Program-made: the position numbers and the translations under genes
Assembly: GCA_003566455.1 (NCBI GenBank)
Contig: PXDF01000015.1
Coordinates: 1 to 64,000 of the forward strand
Direction of reading: 5' to 3'
DNA: 64,000 bases
DNA from: Desulfonatronovibrio sp.
GTDB lineage: Bacteria > Desulfobacterota > Desulfovibrionia > Desulfovibrionales > Desulfonatronovibrionaceae
The notes under the pieces: generated by a model
What the model was told of the DNA's origin: nothing
The model's database searches: none
Seen by the model: the letters and a program-made list of their open reading frames with translations, nothing else
Shown: in pieces, positions 39,209 through 49,338 of the stretch
Layout of the letters: each line of letters starts with the position of its first letter
Position numbering within the stretch: position 1 is the first letter of the stretch

Positions 39209-39402
39209 CAACCCTTGAGGGCTTGCTCTTATCCTTTGGGAAAATATTCTTTTTTACCATAAGAAAAAGCAGGAATAGACCTTCCGGGATAATTATCTGC
39301 TCCATGTCATTATGGATATTATAATTTCTGAAAACAGGGGATCAGCTTCTGGCCAATTTTAGTGATTTGAAAGAATGAACTGACTTACGTTCATTCCGGT
39401 TC

Positions 39403-40941
39403 TTACTTGGTAACGTATCTCTTGGGGTTGATATTGTATTTTTTTACCTTGTAATTGATGATCCGGTAACTGACCCGGAGGTCTCTGGCAGCTTTGAGCA
39501 TATTGCCGTTCGTTTTTTTCAGGGTATCAATGATCAATTCCTGTTCAAATTTGGATACTGTATCCACAAAGGGCAATTCATTATCTGTGGCTGTGCTTTC
39601 AGCTGTTTGCAGGGTGGGCGGCAGATGGTATGTCCTGATCACATCTTCGTTGCACATGAGTGCGGCCCTTTCTATGCAGTTCTTGAGTTCACGGACATTA
39701 CCAGGCCAGTCATACTGGATCAGCAGATCCATGGCAGGGGTGGACACCCTTTTAATGTTTTTTTCATATTCCCTGTTACATACTTCCAGAAAATGTTCCA
39801 CCAGAGGAAGGATATCCTGCCTGCGTTCCCTGAGGCCTGGGATAAAAATGGGAAAGACATTGAGGCGATAGTAGAGATCTTCACGGAATCTGCTCTGTTC
39901 AATGAGTTTTTCCAGTGGCTGATGCGTGGCGCAGATCAGCCGGACATTGACTTTTGTTGCACTTTCACTGCCCAGGCGTTGAATCTCTCCTTCCTGAGTA
40001 GCCCTCAATAGTTTGGCCTGGGCTTCCTGACTCAGTTCACCTATTTCATCAAGAAATAAAGTTCCCTGGTGGGCCGACTCGAACCGACCCTTTTTTTTGC
40101 CAACTGCTCCGGTAAAAGCACCTCTTTCATATCCGAACAGTTCACTTTCCAGAAGCTCTGAGGGGAGGGCGGCACAATTGAGCTTGATAAAGGGCTTGTT
40201 CTTTCTGGGGCTTAGATTGCGAATGGCGTCAGCCAGAAGTTCCTTTCCGGTTCCTGATTCTCCCCTTAAGAGAACAGTTGCCTTGCTGGGTGCCACCTGC
40301 ATGATCTGACTCATTATTGTGGCCATGATTTTTGAGGTGGCAATGAGCTTGTTTTGAGCCAGGTCCTGGTAACTGATATTCTGGTCTGGAGCCAAAATTT
40401 CAGGGAACTCCTTTTTTCTACCCATTTCCTCCTGCAGAAAGGAAGTCTGCCTGGCGATTATTATTCCCAGAATCTGTAAAAAACGGCAATCGTCCTCCAA
40501 CTGGGAAATATTTTTCAAATCCATTTCAGCGTTGAGAACTCCAAGAATTTCCAGTTCATTGTCCGGGCTGTTTCTTTTCACTGGAACTGAAATAAAGGAA
40601 AGAGCGGCTAATTCCTCAGGAGAACGGTCAAAGGCAAGGTTCAAAAAATTGGGATCATCTTTCATGACCGGAACAATGATGGGCGCTTTTTCTTTGACCA
40701 CAAGGCCGGTGATGCCCTGACCCGGACTATACGAGTACTTTGGAGTTTTTTTATGGCCGTGGGATATGCTGTAGTCAATGGTCTGACTCTTGGGATCAAA
40801 TATAGCCAGAGACATCCGCTTGAAGTTCATTTCCCTGGCCGTGGTCTTGAGTAGATTATCCAGGCCTTTGTGAAGAGGACCCTGCCATCCGAGCTCCATA
40901 AGTATCTTTTCCAGGATGGTCAGGTAATCGGATTCTTTCAT
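39403..40941 (-). CDS. GAF-domain sigma-54-dependent transcriptional activator (NifA-like architecture)
   Basis: N-terminal GAF-like region, LRGESGTGKELLADAIR, ESELFGYERGAFTGAVG, VRLICATHQPLE, C-terminal Fis-type HTH GNMLKAARDLRVSYRIINYKVKKYNI. Confidence 0.93.
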   Translation of the reverse strand: MKESDYLTILEKILMELGWQGPLHKGLDNLLKTTAREMNFKRMSLAIFDPKSQTIDYSISHGHKKTPKYSYSPGQGITGLVVKEKAPIIVPVMKDDPNFLNLAFDRSPEELAALSFISVPVKRNSPDNELEILGVLNAEMDLKNISQLEDDCRFLQILGIIIARQTSFLQEEMGRKKEFPEILAPDQNISYQDLAQNKLIATSKIMATIMSQIMQVAPSKATVLLRGESGTGKELLADAIRNLSPRKNKPFIKLNCAALPSELLESELFGYERGAFTGAVGKKKGRFESAHQGTLFLDEIGELSQEAQAKLLRATQEGEIQRLGSESATKVNVRLICATHQPLEKLIEQSRFREDLYYRLNVFPIFIPGLRERRQDILPLVEHFLEVCNREYEKNIKRVSTPAMDLLIQYDWPGNVRELKNCIERAALMCNEDVIRTYHLPPTLQTAESTATDNELPFVDTVSKFEQELIIDTLKKTNGNMLKAARDLRVSYRIINYKVKKYNINPKRYVTK

Positions 40942-40960
40942 TTGTGTTTACCTAACAAGG

Positions 40961-41112
40961 CGTTGAAAAGCTCCCAATTGCTGCGTCATCCGGCACCCAA
41001 TTGAGTTAGTGCTGTTCTGGCTGTTGTCATCATTGGCAGCTCAATTGGGTGCCGGACACTTGGAATTTTTAAACGTCACTCGCTTTGCGTGATCCAATAG
41101 GGATTTTTTAAC
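40961..41112. repeat. Inverted-repeat element (perfect 16-bp arms, imperfect extended arms)
   Basis: CCGGCACCCAATTGAG (40990-41005) and CTCAATTGGGTGCCGG (41040-41055); flanking CGTTGAAAAGCTCCCAATTG and the inverse of ACGTTTAAAAATTCCAAGTG / GTTAAAAAATCCC are also similar. Confidence 0.65.
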
Positions 41113-41116
41113 ACCG

Positions 41117-41713
41117 CTAAACCGGCTGATTTACAAATTCAGCGCCAAGCCGGGCTGCCTCAAGGTTGACATCAACCAGACCGGGCTTGATCCTTTTTTT
41201 TATGGAATCCAGCAGCACCTGAAGACCAAAAGGGAGAAGTTCCATGGAAAAGAAAGCTCCCATGAGCACAGTGTTGGCTGTCTGAACAACGCCAGTTTTT
41301 CTTGCCAGGGAGACGCAGGGAATGAACCTGGCCTTTGGCGAGCATTTGATGGTTTCGGATTTGATATGATCCATGAATGGGTAAGCCTCTTTTCCGGTTG
41401 TGACTGAAACGGGGGGCATAGGGTCTTCACTGCTTAAGACCAGTCCTCCTTTTTTAAGAAAAGAAAGGGCTCTCATGGTTTCCATGGGTTCAAAACCCAG
41501 AATGACATCAGCTTCACCCTGAGAGATTTTGGGACTGAAATAGCCGCCCATGAGAACAAAGGAGTGAACAACCCCCCCTCTTTGGGCCATGCCGTGGATT
41601 TCTCCTGCGTTGACCTGGATATTCTGTTCCAGGGCTGTTTCCGCCAGAAGTTTGGTCGCGGTCAGAGTCCCCTGTCCTCCGACACCTGTAAAGAATACGC
41701 GTAATGGTTTCAT
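41117..41713 (-). CDS. iorB: Indolepyruvate ferredoxin oxidoreductase beta subunit
   Basis: VFFTGVGGQGTLTATKLLAETAL, EIHGMAQRGGVVHSFV, ADVILGFEPMETMRAL. Confidence 0.93.
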   Translation of the reverse strand: MKPLRVFFTGVGGQGTLTATKLLAETALEQNIQVNAGEIHGMAQRGGVVHSFVLMGGYFSPKISQGEADVILGFEPMETMRALSFLKKGGLVLSSEDPMPPVSVTTGKEAYPFMDHIKSETIKCSPKARFIPCVSLARKTGVVQTANTVLMGAFFSMELLPFGLQVLLDSIKKRIKPGLVDVNLEAARLGAEFVNQPV

Positions 41714-41716
41714 GTA

Positions 41717-43549
41717 TCAGCTCCTGGACCCAGGTTTGATTTCATCACATATCTGGACGCAGACCATGCATCCGGCACAGGTGTCAGGATTGATCCTGAC
41801 TTCTTCACCATCCAGATAAAAAGCCGGACAGGCCAGTGTGTTTAGACATTCCAGAGTTGCCGGTCCTGACTCCTTGACTACGGCGACTTTATTTCTTTTA
41901 ACGCCCATGATTCTTTTGGCGTAAAGTGGACATGGTTCTTCAGCTATAAGTACCCTGACTCCTCTCATGTTTTTCAGTTCCTCAAGGGCCTCCAGAACCG
42001 CCTTTTGGTTGAGAGCCTTGACTTTACGGATATTCTCAACTCCGCTGGCTCTGACCAGGGGTTCGATTTCAATATTACCGGGCTTAAGCCCGTACAGAGA
42101 CTGGTCAACTCCTGGATGAGGCTGATGGCCGGTCATAGCAGTAGTTCTGTTGTCCAGGATGACCAGAATGAGGTCATATTTATTGTAAACCGCGTTGATC
42201 AGACCGGTTATTCCTGAATGAAAAAAAGTGGAATCCCCAATGAAAGCCACAACCGGGCTGTCCACAACCCTGGACATGCCGCATCCCCCTGAAACTGACG
42301 ACCCCATGCAGAAAAGAAAGTCCGCGGTTTTTAAAGGAGGAAGAATGCCGAGGGTGTAACAGCCAATATCAGAGGAATAAATGGCCTCATTGCCAAAAAC
42401 CTTGCGCACATTCAGGTAAACCGATCTGTGGGAACAGCCGGCGCAGAGGTTGGGAGGACGATTGGGCAGGCCTGAAACATCAGGAGAGCATTGTTCTTCT
42501 TCCTTGAAATCGAGACCGAGGGCGTCCATTAAAGCCTTTTCAACGCAAAGGGTGGAATATTCGTCCCATAGAGGCAGGATATCACCTTTTCCCACTACTT
42601 CTGTAGTCAATCCGTTTTTCTGGCACAGGACGCGGATATCATTTTCCAGAACCGGCTCCAGTTCTTCGAGAATAATCACCTTGTCCAGACCGGACAGAAA
42701 ATTTTTAACCAGATTCCCGGGAAGAGGATGAGTGACGCCAAGCTCAAGAACCTTCACTTCTATTTCTGGACGGGATTTTAAAACATCCTTGAGGTATGAT
42801 CTGGAAACACCGGAAGCTATCACCCCGACTTTGCCCTGACCCCATGACTTGTTCCAGGGCGAGTCCTCAATTTCAAGGCGGATCTTTTGCAGGATGGCGG
42901 TCAAGGCCCTGTGCCTCACCCTTGCCACTGCAGGGATAGGCACAAAACGCCCGGGATTTTTCTTGAATTCACCCCTGGTTTTGGCCGGTTTCATCTGTCC
43001 GAACTCAACAGGACCGCGCATATGGTTGACTCTGGTCGTGGTTCTAAGCATAACCGGCTGTTCCCATTTGGCGGACAGTTCCATGGCTTCTCTGGTCATG
43101 TCCTTGCACTCCTGGGCTGTTGAAGGTTCAAAACAGGGCAGTCCGGCAAGGCGCGAATAGTACCTGTTGTCCTGCTCATTTTGGCTGGAGTGGCATCCCG
43201 GATCATCGGCTGAAAGGATTACCAGTCCTCCGGGAGTACCGATGTAAGCCAGAGTCATCATAGGGTCAGCCGCGACATTCACGCCCACATGTTTCATGGT
43301 AACCAGAGCGGGGACTCCTCCCAGAGCCGCGGCTCCCGCCGTTTCCATGGCCACCTTTTCATTGGGGGCGTATTCAAAATAGTACTCGCTTTTAGAAGAG
43401 AGGCGAAAAAATGTATCCGGCACTTCTGAGGAGGGAGTGCCTGGATAACAGGAAATAAAGCCAACCCCTGCTTCCAGAGCTCCTCTGACAATGGCTTCAT
43501 TTCCCAGAAGCAGTTCCTTTATTCCGGAATTTGGGTCTAACAGGTTCAT
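41717..43549 (-). CDS. iorA: Indolepyruvate ferredoxin oxidoreductase alpha subunit
   Basis: LLGNEAIVRGALEAGVGFISCYPGTPSSEVPDTF, NRPPNLCAGCSHRSVYLNVRK, GCYTLGILPP, C-terminal CAGCMVCVQIC Fe-S motif. Confidence 0.95.
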   Translation of the reverse strand: MNLLDPNSGIKELLLGNEAIVRGALEAGVGFISCYPGTPSSEVPDTFFRLSSKSEYYFEYAPNEKVAMETAGAAALGGVPALVTMKHVGVNVAADPMMTLAYIGTPGGLVILSADDPGCHSSQNEQDNRYYSRLAGLPCFEPSTAQECKDMTREAMELSAKWEQPVMLRTTTRVNHMRGPVEFGQMKPAKTRGEFKKNPGRFVPIPAVARVRHRALTAILQKIRLEIEDSPWNKSWGQGKVGVIASGVSRSYLKDVLKSRPEIEVKVLELGVTHPLPGNLVKNFLSGLDKVIILEELEPVLENDIRVLCQKNGLTTEVVGKGDILPLWDEYSTLCVEKALMDALGLDFKEEEQCSPDVSGLPNRPPNLCAGCSHRSVYLNVRKVFGNEAIYSSDIGCYTLGILPPLKTADFLFCMGSSVSGGCGMSRVVDSPVVAFIGDSTFFHSGITGLINAVYNKYDLILVILDNRTTAMTGHQPHPGVDQSLYGLKPGNIEIEPLVRASGVENIRKVKALNQKAVLEALEELKNMRGVRVLIAEEPCPLYAKRIMGVKRNKVAVVKESGPATLECLNTLACPAFYLDGEEVRINPDTCAGCMVCVQICDEIKPGSRS

Positions 43550-43561
43550 AAATCTATTCCT

Positions 43562-44221
43562 TTATGAGTTTGATAATTTCTGGCGAAGAGTTTCAATTTT
43601 ATATTCAATAAAACCAATATCCGTAGCCTGGGCTCCCTCTTTGAGACGTTCGTAAGCGTCCAGGGCGGATGCGTAATCTCCAGCTCTTTCAGCATTAAAT
43701 GACAATAAATTAAGGTATTGGACCTTAAACTCATCAGGGATTGCTGCTGATTCTTCCTGCAGAGTCCTTAAGGCCTGACCATGCTCTTCCATAAGCTCAT
43801 AAGCCTTTGCCTTTCCCAGCAGAGCAACAGGGCGCATATCCCGGTCAAAACTGCTCAATTTTCCAAAACTGTCCGCGGCCCTTTCATATTCTCCCATGTC
43901 CATGCTGGCTCTGGCCATTTCCATAAGGATTGCTCCTTTCAGACGATTGGGCGCATTGTCCAGAAATGTTTCAAGCTCTGCTACTCTGGCTTTGGGATTA
44001 TCCTGGGCCATGATTGCCTGCATTTGGGAATTCGCCTGGTTTATCTTTCTTTCCTGCCAGAAAGAATTAAGTGAGTACGCAGCTGCGATGAACAAAACCA
44101 AACCCACAACCAGAAAAATTATTTTTATGTTATCCTGGATTTTCTGCAGAAAAGGATGGGCTGAATCATCAGCTTCACTCATTATCCTTTCCAGGAATCC
44201 TTTTTTATCTGATTCACTCAT
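43562..44221 (-). CDS. TPR-containing single-TM membrane protein (YfgM-like)
   Basis: One TM (IIFLVVGLVLFIAAAYSLNSFW) followed by TPR-like helices. Confidence 0.7.
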   Translation of the reverse strand: MSESDKKGFLERIMSEADDSAHPFLQKIQDNIKIIFLVVGLVLFIAAAYSLNSFWQERKINQANSQMQAIMAQDNPKARVAELETFLDNAPNRLKGAILMEMARASMDMGEYERAADSFGKLSSFDRDMRPVALLGKAKAYELMEEHGQALRTLQEESAAIPDEFKVQYLNLLSFNAERAGDYASALDAYERLKEGAQATDIGFIEYKIETLRQKLSNS

Positions 44222-44353
44222 ATTTTCTCCAAAAACTGCCCGGAAAACCAGGTCGTGTATGTTTTAGCGACGGATCTGCCATAAAAAAGTCAAATAGAAT
44301 AAATCTGTTCGCAAATCAAGCATTTTTACAAAAATGTGATTAAGACAAGTCAG

Positions 44354-45208
44354 TTATTTTGCCGCTTTTTTTGCGGAAATGTTTTGGGCCAGATCCAGCA
44401 TGCCACGGGCTGCCGGGCTTTCAGGATGCGTTTTAACGTAAATGTATCCCTCGTCTCCTGAACGGACAATTTCCGGGTCAATGGGGATGCTACCCAGAAA
44501 TTCTACGCCCATTTCCGAGGCCAGTTCTCTTCCTCCGCCAGTATTGAATATATCCAGGTGTTCGTGGCATTTGGGACAGGAATAGCCGCTCATATTCTCC
44601 AGTATGCCGAGTATTGGCGTATCCATCTCCCTGCAAAAGCTGATTGAGCGGCGGACGTCGTCAACGGCAACAGCCTGGGGTGTGGTGACAATAATGGCCC
44701 GGGCCTGGCCATCCAGAAGCTGAAGAGCGGACAGGGGTTCGTCTCCTGTTCCAGGAGGGCAGTCAATGAGAAGGTAATCCAGATCGCCCCAGGCCACGTC
44801 CTGCAGAAACTGGCGAATAAGCCCCATTTTAACCGGGCCGCGCCATATTACAGCTTCCCTGTTATCCGGCAGGAGAAAACCAAGGGACATAACCCACAGA
44901 TTTCTGCCCCAGGGCACCGGCTCGATATATTCCTTCTCTATATGGGGTTTTTCACTGGAAAGGCTCAACAGTCTGGGAATGCTGGGACCATGCACATCTA
45001 TATCCAGAAGTCCGACCTGGAAGCCGTTCATGGCCAGCGCGGCCGCGAGGTTGGCTGAGACCGTGCTTTTGCCCACACCGCCCTTGCCGCTCATGACCAC
45101 CAGCTTGTTTTTAATTTTTCCCATTTTCTGTTTCAGTTTCTCATCCTTGTCTTCTTTCTTCTTGTCTGAAGAGCAGGAACATGATGAAGCCATTTTAAGT
45201 TCTTCCAT
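44354..45208 (-). CDS. Mrp/NBP35-family P-loop ATPase (Fe-S carrier)
   Basis: MSGKGGVGKSTVSANLAAALA deviant Walker A, DIDVHGPSIPRLL, IDCPPGTGDEPLSALQLL, ENMSGYSCPKCHEH CxxC. Confidence 0.94.
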   Translation of the reverse strand: MEELKMASSCSCSSDKKKEDKDEKLKQKMGKIKNKLVVMSGKGGVGKSTVSANLAAALAMNGFQVGLLDIDVHGPSIPRLLSLSSEKPHIEKEYIEPVPWGRNLWVMSLGFLLPDNREAVIWRGPVKMGLIRQFLQDVAWGDLDYLLIDCPPGTGDEPLSALQLLDGQARAIIVTTPQAVAVDDVRRSISFCREMDTPILGILENMSGYSCPKCHEHLDIFNTGGGRELASEMGVEFLGSIPIDPEIVRSGDEGYIYVKTHPESPAARGMLDLAQNISAKKAAK

Positions 45209-45333
45209 CTGGATCCTCCGAATTAAACCCCGCACCACCTTGAAAATTCAATACAATCACGAGCATTGCAGCTTTCAGCCCAAGGAGATGTGCGGGGTTC
45301 AAAGTAAATATGACCTAATTTGAACGATTTTAT

Positions 45334-45363
45334 CTGTCATTGCGAGCAACGCGAAGCAATCTC
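45334..45363. repeat. Half copy of the CTGTCATTGCGAG palindromic repeat
   Basis: CTGTCATTGCGAGCAACGCGAAGCAATCTC; no matching right arm found nearby. Confidence 0.6.
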
Positions 45364-45429
45364 TAGCAGTTCCAGGAAAAATCAATCGATTTAGGTATGA
45401 GTTAAAAAATCTATAGAAGTCTGTAGTGA

Positions 45430-46089
45430 TCAGCCTTTCTTTTTGTGCCTGACCTCTTTCCTCAGCCAGTCATACCACGAGTCCATTCCATCCCGTGTTT
45501 TGGCGGAAACAGGGTATATCACCATATCAGAGTTTAAGCTCCTGGCAAAGTTTGAAGCCTTTTCCATGCTGAAATCCACATAGGGCAGGAGATCGGTTTT
45601 GTTCAAAAGCATGACCCTGGATTCGGCAAAGATTAAAGGATACTTTTCAGGTTTATCGTCGCCTTCCACCACGCTCAGGATGGTTACTTTATGATCTTCG
45701 CCAACGCTGAACTCTGCCGGGCAGACCAGATTGCCAACGTTTTCAACAAAAAGGACATCAACATTGTCCAGCTCCATCTGTCCTGTTGCTTCCAGCACCA
45801 TTGAGCCGTCAAGATGGCATCCGCCTTCAGTGTTGATCTGTATGACCTGAGCTCCTGTTGCGGCTATTCTTTCAGCATCATTGCTTGTCTGAAGATCGCC
45901 TTCGATTACCGCCATGTTAAACTCATCTTTAAGGTCTGTGAGGGTTTTTTCAAGAAGGGTGGTTTTTCCGGCACCTGGAGAACTCATGAGGTTCAGCACC
46001 AGGATTTTTTTTTCTCTGAAAAATCCTTTAAGCTGTTCTGAAATGCGGTCGTTTGCTTCCAGAATTTTTCTTATCACTTTAATCTGCAT
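45430..46089 (-). CDS. hypB: Hydrogenase nickel incorporation GTPase HypB
   Basis: VLNLMSSPGAGKTTLLEKTL, VIEGDLQTSNDAERI, GGCHLDGSMV, LFVENVGNLVCPAEFSVGED, LLNKTDLLPYV; no N-terminal His-rich stretch. Confidence 0.95.
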   Translation of the reverse strand: MQIKVIRKILEANDRISEQLKGFFREKKILVLNLMSSPGAGKTTLLEKTLTDLKDEFNMAVIEGDLQTSNDAERIAATGAQVIQINTEGGCHLDGSMVLEATGQMELDNVDVLFVENVGNLVCPAEFSVGEDHKVTILSVVEGDDKPEKYPLIFAESRVMLLNKTDLLPYVDFSMEKASNFARSLNSDMVIYPVSAKTRDGMDSWYDWLRKEVRHKKKG

Positions 46090-46125
46090 GTTTTGCTCCG
46101 CTTAAAAGTTAGGAGATAATAACCC

Positions 46126-46476
46126 CTATTCGGCTTCAAGTTCATCAATGAACAGTTCCTTGCCCGAGATTATTTCGTGCCCGAATTCAGCATCGCAGTA
46201 AGGGCATGTCATTATCAAGAGATCATCTTCAGGGGAAAATTCCTTTTTGCATTCCCTGCATCTGGCAACCAGCGGAATTTCCTCTATTTCCAGCTTCGCT
46301 CCTTTTATGGGTGTGTCCATTGTCATGACCTGGAAGGCGGTTTGCAGTGCTTCAGGGACTATTGCCGATATCCGTCCGTACTTAACCCTGACTCTGATAA
46401 GCCTGGTTACTTCATGCTTAAGCATTTCCTGTTCAATAATACCCACTAGACTTTGGGCAATGGACATTTCGTGCAT
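46126..46476 (-). CDS. hypA: Hydrogenase maturation nickel metallochaperone HypA
   Basis: MHEMSIAQSLVGIIEQE start; zinc motif CRECKKEF...CPYC. Confidence 0.95.
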   Translation of the reverse strand: MHEMSIAQSLVGIIEQEMLKHEVTRLIRVRVKYGRISAIVPEALQTAFQVMTMDTPIKGAKLEIEEIPLVARCRECKKEFSPEDDLLIMTCPYCDAEFGHEIISGKELFIDELEAE

Positions 46477-46507
46477 GATCTTCTGGTTTGGGGTTATAAG
46501 ACAGGGG

Positions 46508-47827
46508 CTATAGATTAAGGTTATAGCTGCTGATGAAGTCCCTGATTCTTTTCTGTGACTCTTGCATCCTGATTTTCAGAGAACGTCTGTATTCAGCCAG
46601 GTCAACGCTTGATCTGGCAACTCCGGAAGTCATGGCCGCCTCAGCTACGGCTGTGGATTCCCATTCAATGATCCTGGGATCAAGAGGCTTGGGAATTACA
46701 TAGTCAGGGCCGAATTTCATTTCTTTCAAACCATAGGCTTCAAGCATCTCATCTATAACTGGCTCCTTAGCCAGATCTGCCAGAGCCCAGGCAGCCGCTA
46801 CTTTCATTTCTTCGTTGATTTTGCGGGCGTTAACATCCAGGGCTCCTCTGAATATAAATGGAAATCCGGAAACATTATTGACCTGGTTGGGGAAATCTGA
46901 TCGTCCGGTTCCAATAATACATTCAGGGCTGGCTTCCTTGGCGTCATGATATGTTATTTCAGGATGAGGGTTGGCCATGGCAAAGATAATGGGAGTTTCA
47001 GCCATTGTTTTAACCATGTCCTGGGTCAGCATCCCTTTAACTGAAAGGCCGATAAATACATCGGCCCCTTTGATTGTTTCCACAAGTGCACCGTAGTTTT
47101 TGGGCTGGGCGAATTCCATCTTATATCTGTTGAGGTCCTTTCTGTCCCTGTGCAGGAGCCCTTTGGAATCGTACATGAAGATATTCTCAACAGGCAGTCC
47201 GAGGTTTACATAAAACTTGCAGCAGGCTATGGAAGCTGCTCCTGCCCCGGATACAACCATTTTTAGATTCTCGATTTTCTTGCCTGTAATCTCAAGGGCG
47301 TTTAACAGCCCTGCGCCGGAAATAATGGCGGTTCCGTGCTGATCATCATGGAAGACCGGTATATCCATTTTCTCGATCAGCGTTTCCTCAATATGGAAAC
47401 ATTCCGGGGCCTTGATGTCTTCCAGGTTGATCCCTCCGAAAGTGGGCTCAAGCATTTTTACAAATTCGATGATTTTTTCAGGATCTTTCTGGTTGATGTT
47501 CAGATCATAGACATCAATATCGGCAAAGGCCTTGAAAAGAACTCCTTTGCCTTCCATAACCGGCTTTCCGGCCAGGGCACCGATGTTTCCCAGGCCAAGA
47601 ACGGCTGTTCCATTGGAAATAACCGCAACCAGGTTGGCCCTGTTGGTGTAGTCAAAGACCTTGGCCGGGTTTGAGGCAATTTCCAGGCAGGCTTCTGCCA
47701 CACCCGGACTATAGGCCATGGAAAGATGTTTCTGATTGGCGCATGGTTTTACGGGCACAACTTCAAGTTTGCCCTTCCTGCCCATGCTGTGATATTCAAG
47801 GGCTTCTTCTCTGGTAAACAGTGCCAT
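46508..47827 (-). CDS. NAD(P)-dependent malic enzyme
   Basis: [80 protein letters not shown]. Confidence 0.95.
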   Translation of the reverse strand: MALFTREEALEYHSMGRKGKLEVVPVKPCANQKHLSMAYSPGVAEACLEIASNPAKVFDYTNRANLVAVISNGTAVLGLGNIGALAGKPVMEGKGVLFKAFADIDVYDLNINQKDPEKIIEFVKMLEPTFGGINLEDIKAPECFHIEETLIEKMDIPVFHDDQHGTAIISGAGLLNALEITGKKIENLKMVVSGAGAASIACCKFYVNLGLPVENIFMYDSKGLLHRDRKDLNRYKMEFAQPKNYGALVETIKGADVFIGLSVKGMLTQDMVKTMAETPIIFAMANPHPEITYHDAKEASPECIIGTGRSDFPNQVNNVSGFPFIFRGALDVNARKINEEMKVAAAWALADLAKEPVIDEMLEAYGLKEMKFGPDYVIPKPLDPRIIEWESTAVAEAAMTSGVARSSVDLAEYRRSLKIRMQESQKRIRDFISSYNLNL

Positions 47828-47946
47828 TATTTATCCTCCAAAATTATTTTAAAATATTGATTCTGTTTTTTTTCGGTTTTGGCAAAAGCCGGTCTAGTTC
47901 ATAGGCCAGATAACTTTGCTTTTCAAGCAAATATTTTGAGGAAAAA

Positions 47947-49209
47947 TTGGACTCTTTTGAAAGCTTCCCAATATTTGAGGACTTTATCAATTCTTTGGGT
48001 CAGTTCCGAGTGGAAATGGGTCTGGAAAGGATGAATAAAGGCCTTGTCCTTATTGGATATCACCCGGGATCATTGCCTTCTGTCCAGATTGTGGGGACCA
48101 ACGGTAAAGGTTCCACCGCCTGTTTTTTGGAAATTCTGGCCAGATTCCACGGGCTCAAGACCGGCCTTTATACCTCACCGCACTTTGTGAGCGTAAAAGA
48201 GAGGATCAGGGTCAACAATGAATATTTATCCGATGAAACCTGGCTGGATGCAGCCAATGATGTGCTTGCCGGCTGCCGTGGGCTCCACCTTACCTACTTC
48301 GAATTCCTGACTCTTATGTCTGTCTTGATTTTTCAGAGGGAAAAGGTGGATCTGGCCATCATGGAGGCTGGACTTGGGGGCAGATATGACGCCACATCAG
48401 CTCTTCATACCCGGATCAATGTATTTACTCCGGTTGGGCATGATCACACTCATGTTTTGGGTAATACACTGGAAGAAATTTCCGCGGACAAATCCATGGC
48501 CATGAAAAAGGGACCGGTGGTCATAGCCCGACAGTCTCCGGCTGTCATGGATGTCTTAATGAGCAGAGCGGATAAAATCGGTGCGAATGTCTGCCTGGTC
48601 CGGGATAATTTTGATTTTTCCGGGGACTGTTTCAGACTCAGAACTTCCCCGGAAATAGTTATAAAAAGCAGTGAGATTGGGCTGAAGGGTTTTTTTCAGC
48701 TTGAAAACGCTGCTGTTTCTTTACTCGTCTGGAAAGTTTTCACTCAAAAAATGAAGAAGACATTTGATCCGGATTGTTGCGTGCTGGCTTTGAAAAGTGC
48801 TTTCTGGCCGGGCAGGATGCATTTTGCCGTGCAGGATCCCATGGTGATACTGGACGGAGCCCACAACCCACAGGGTATGGAAGCCCTTTCAAGAGCTCTT
48901 GAAGAAATGGCGATAAAGCCCGAAACAATTGTTTTTTCATGCCTTAAAGATAAAAATGTGGGGCAGTTGATTGAGATTATTCAAGGTTTAAAAGCGCGAA
49001 ATTTATTTATTCCCGACATAAAGGCAAATCCCAGGACAATGCCCAAAGAAGAGCTGGTTTTGTTGTTTAAACAAAAAGCCAGTCCACTGCACAACTTGAA
49101 AGAGTTTCTTGATGCATTAATAAAAAATGATGCTCCGGTTCTGGTGTGCGGCTCATTATATCTTTTGGCGGACATTTACACTGTTTTTCCCCATTGGCTC
49201 AAGCGTTGA
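47947..49209 (+). CDS. folC: Folylpolyglutamate/dihydrofolate synthase
   Basis: VQIVGTNGKGSTACFLEILAR, GLYTSPHFVSVKERIRVNNEYLSD, EAGLGGRYDATSAL, ILDGAHNPQGMEAL; TTG start. Confidence 0.92.
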   Translation: MDSFESFPIFEDFINSLGQFRVEMGLERMNKGLVLIGYHPGSLPSVQIVGTNGKGSTACFLEILARFHGLKTGLYTSPHFVSVKERIRVNNEYLSDETWLDAANDVLAGCRGLHLTYFEFLTLMSVLIFQREKVDLAIMEAGLGGRYDATSALHTRINVFTPVGHDHTHVLGNTLEEISADKSMAMKKGPVVIARQSPAVMDVLMSRADKIGANVCLVRDNFDFSGDCFRLRTSPEIVIKSSEIGLKGFFQLENAAVSLLVWKVFTQKMKKTFDPDCCVLALKSAFWPGRMHFAVQDPMVILDGAHNPQGMEALSRALEEMAIKPETIVFSCLKDKNVGQLIEIIQGLKARNLFIPDIKANPRTMPKEELVLLFKQKASPLHNLKEFLDALIKNDAPVLVCGSLYLLADIYTVFPHWLKR

Positions 49210-49338
49210 CTTATCAGGGTCCAGTGCTTAACATCTGCCAGGTCAACTTAGACAGTCCATAAAAGTTGCAGGAAAAAGAAAAGAGACGCTTCCAGACAAG
49301 CTGAAATAAAAAACAACTCGTTTATTCAGGAGGTTTTG

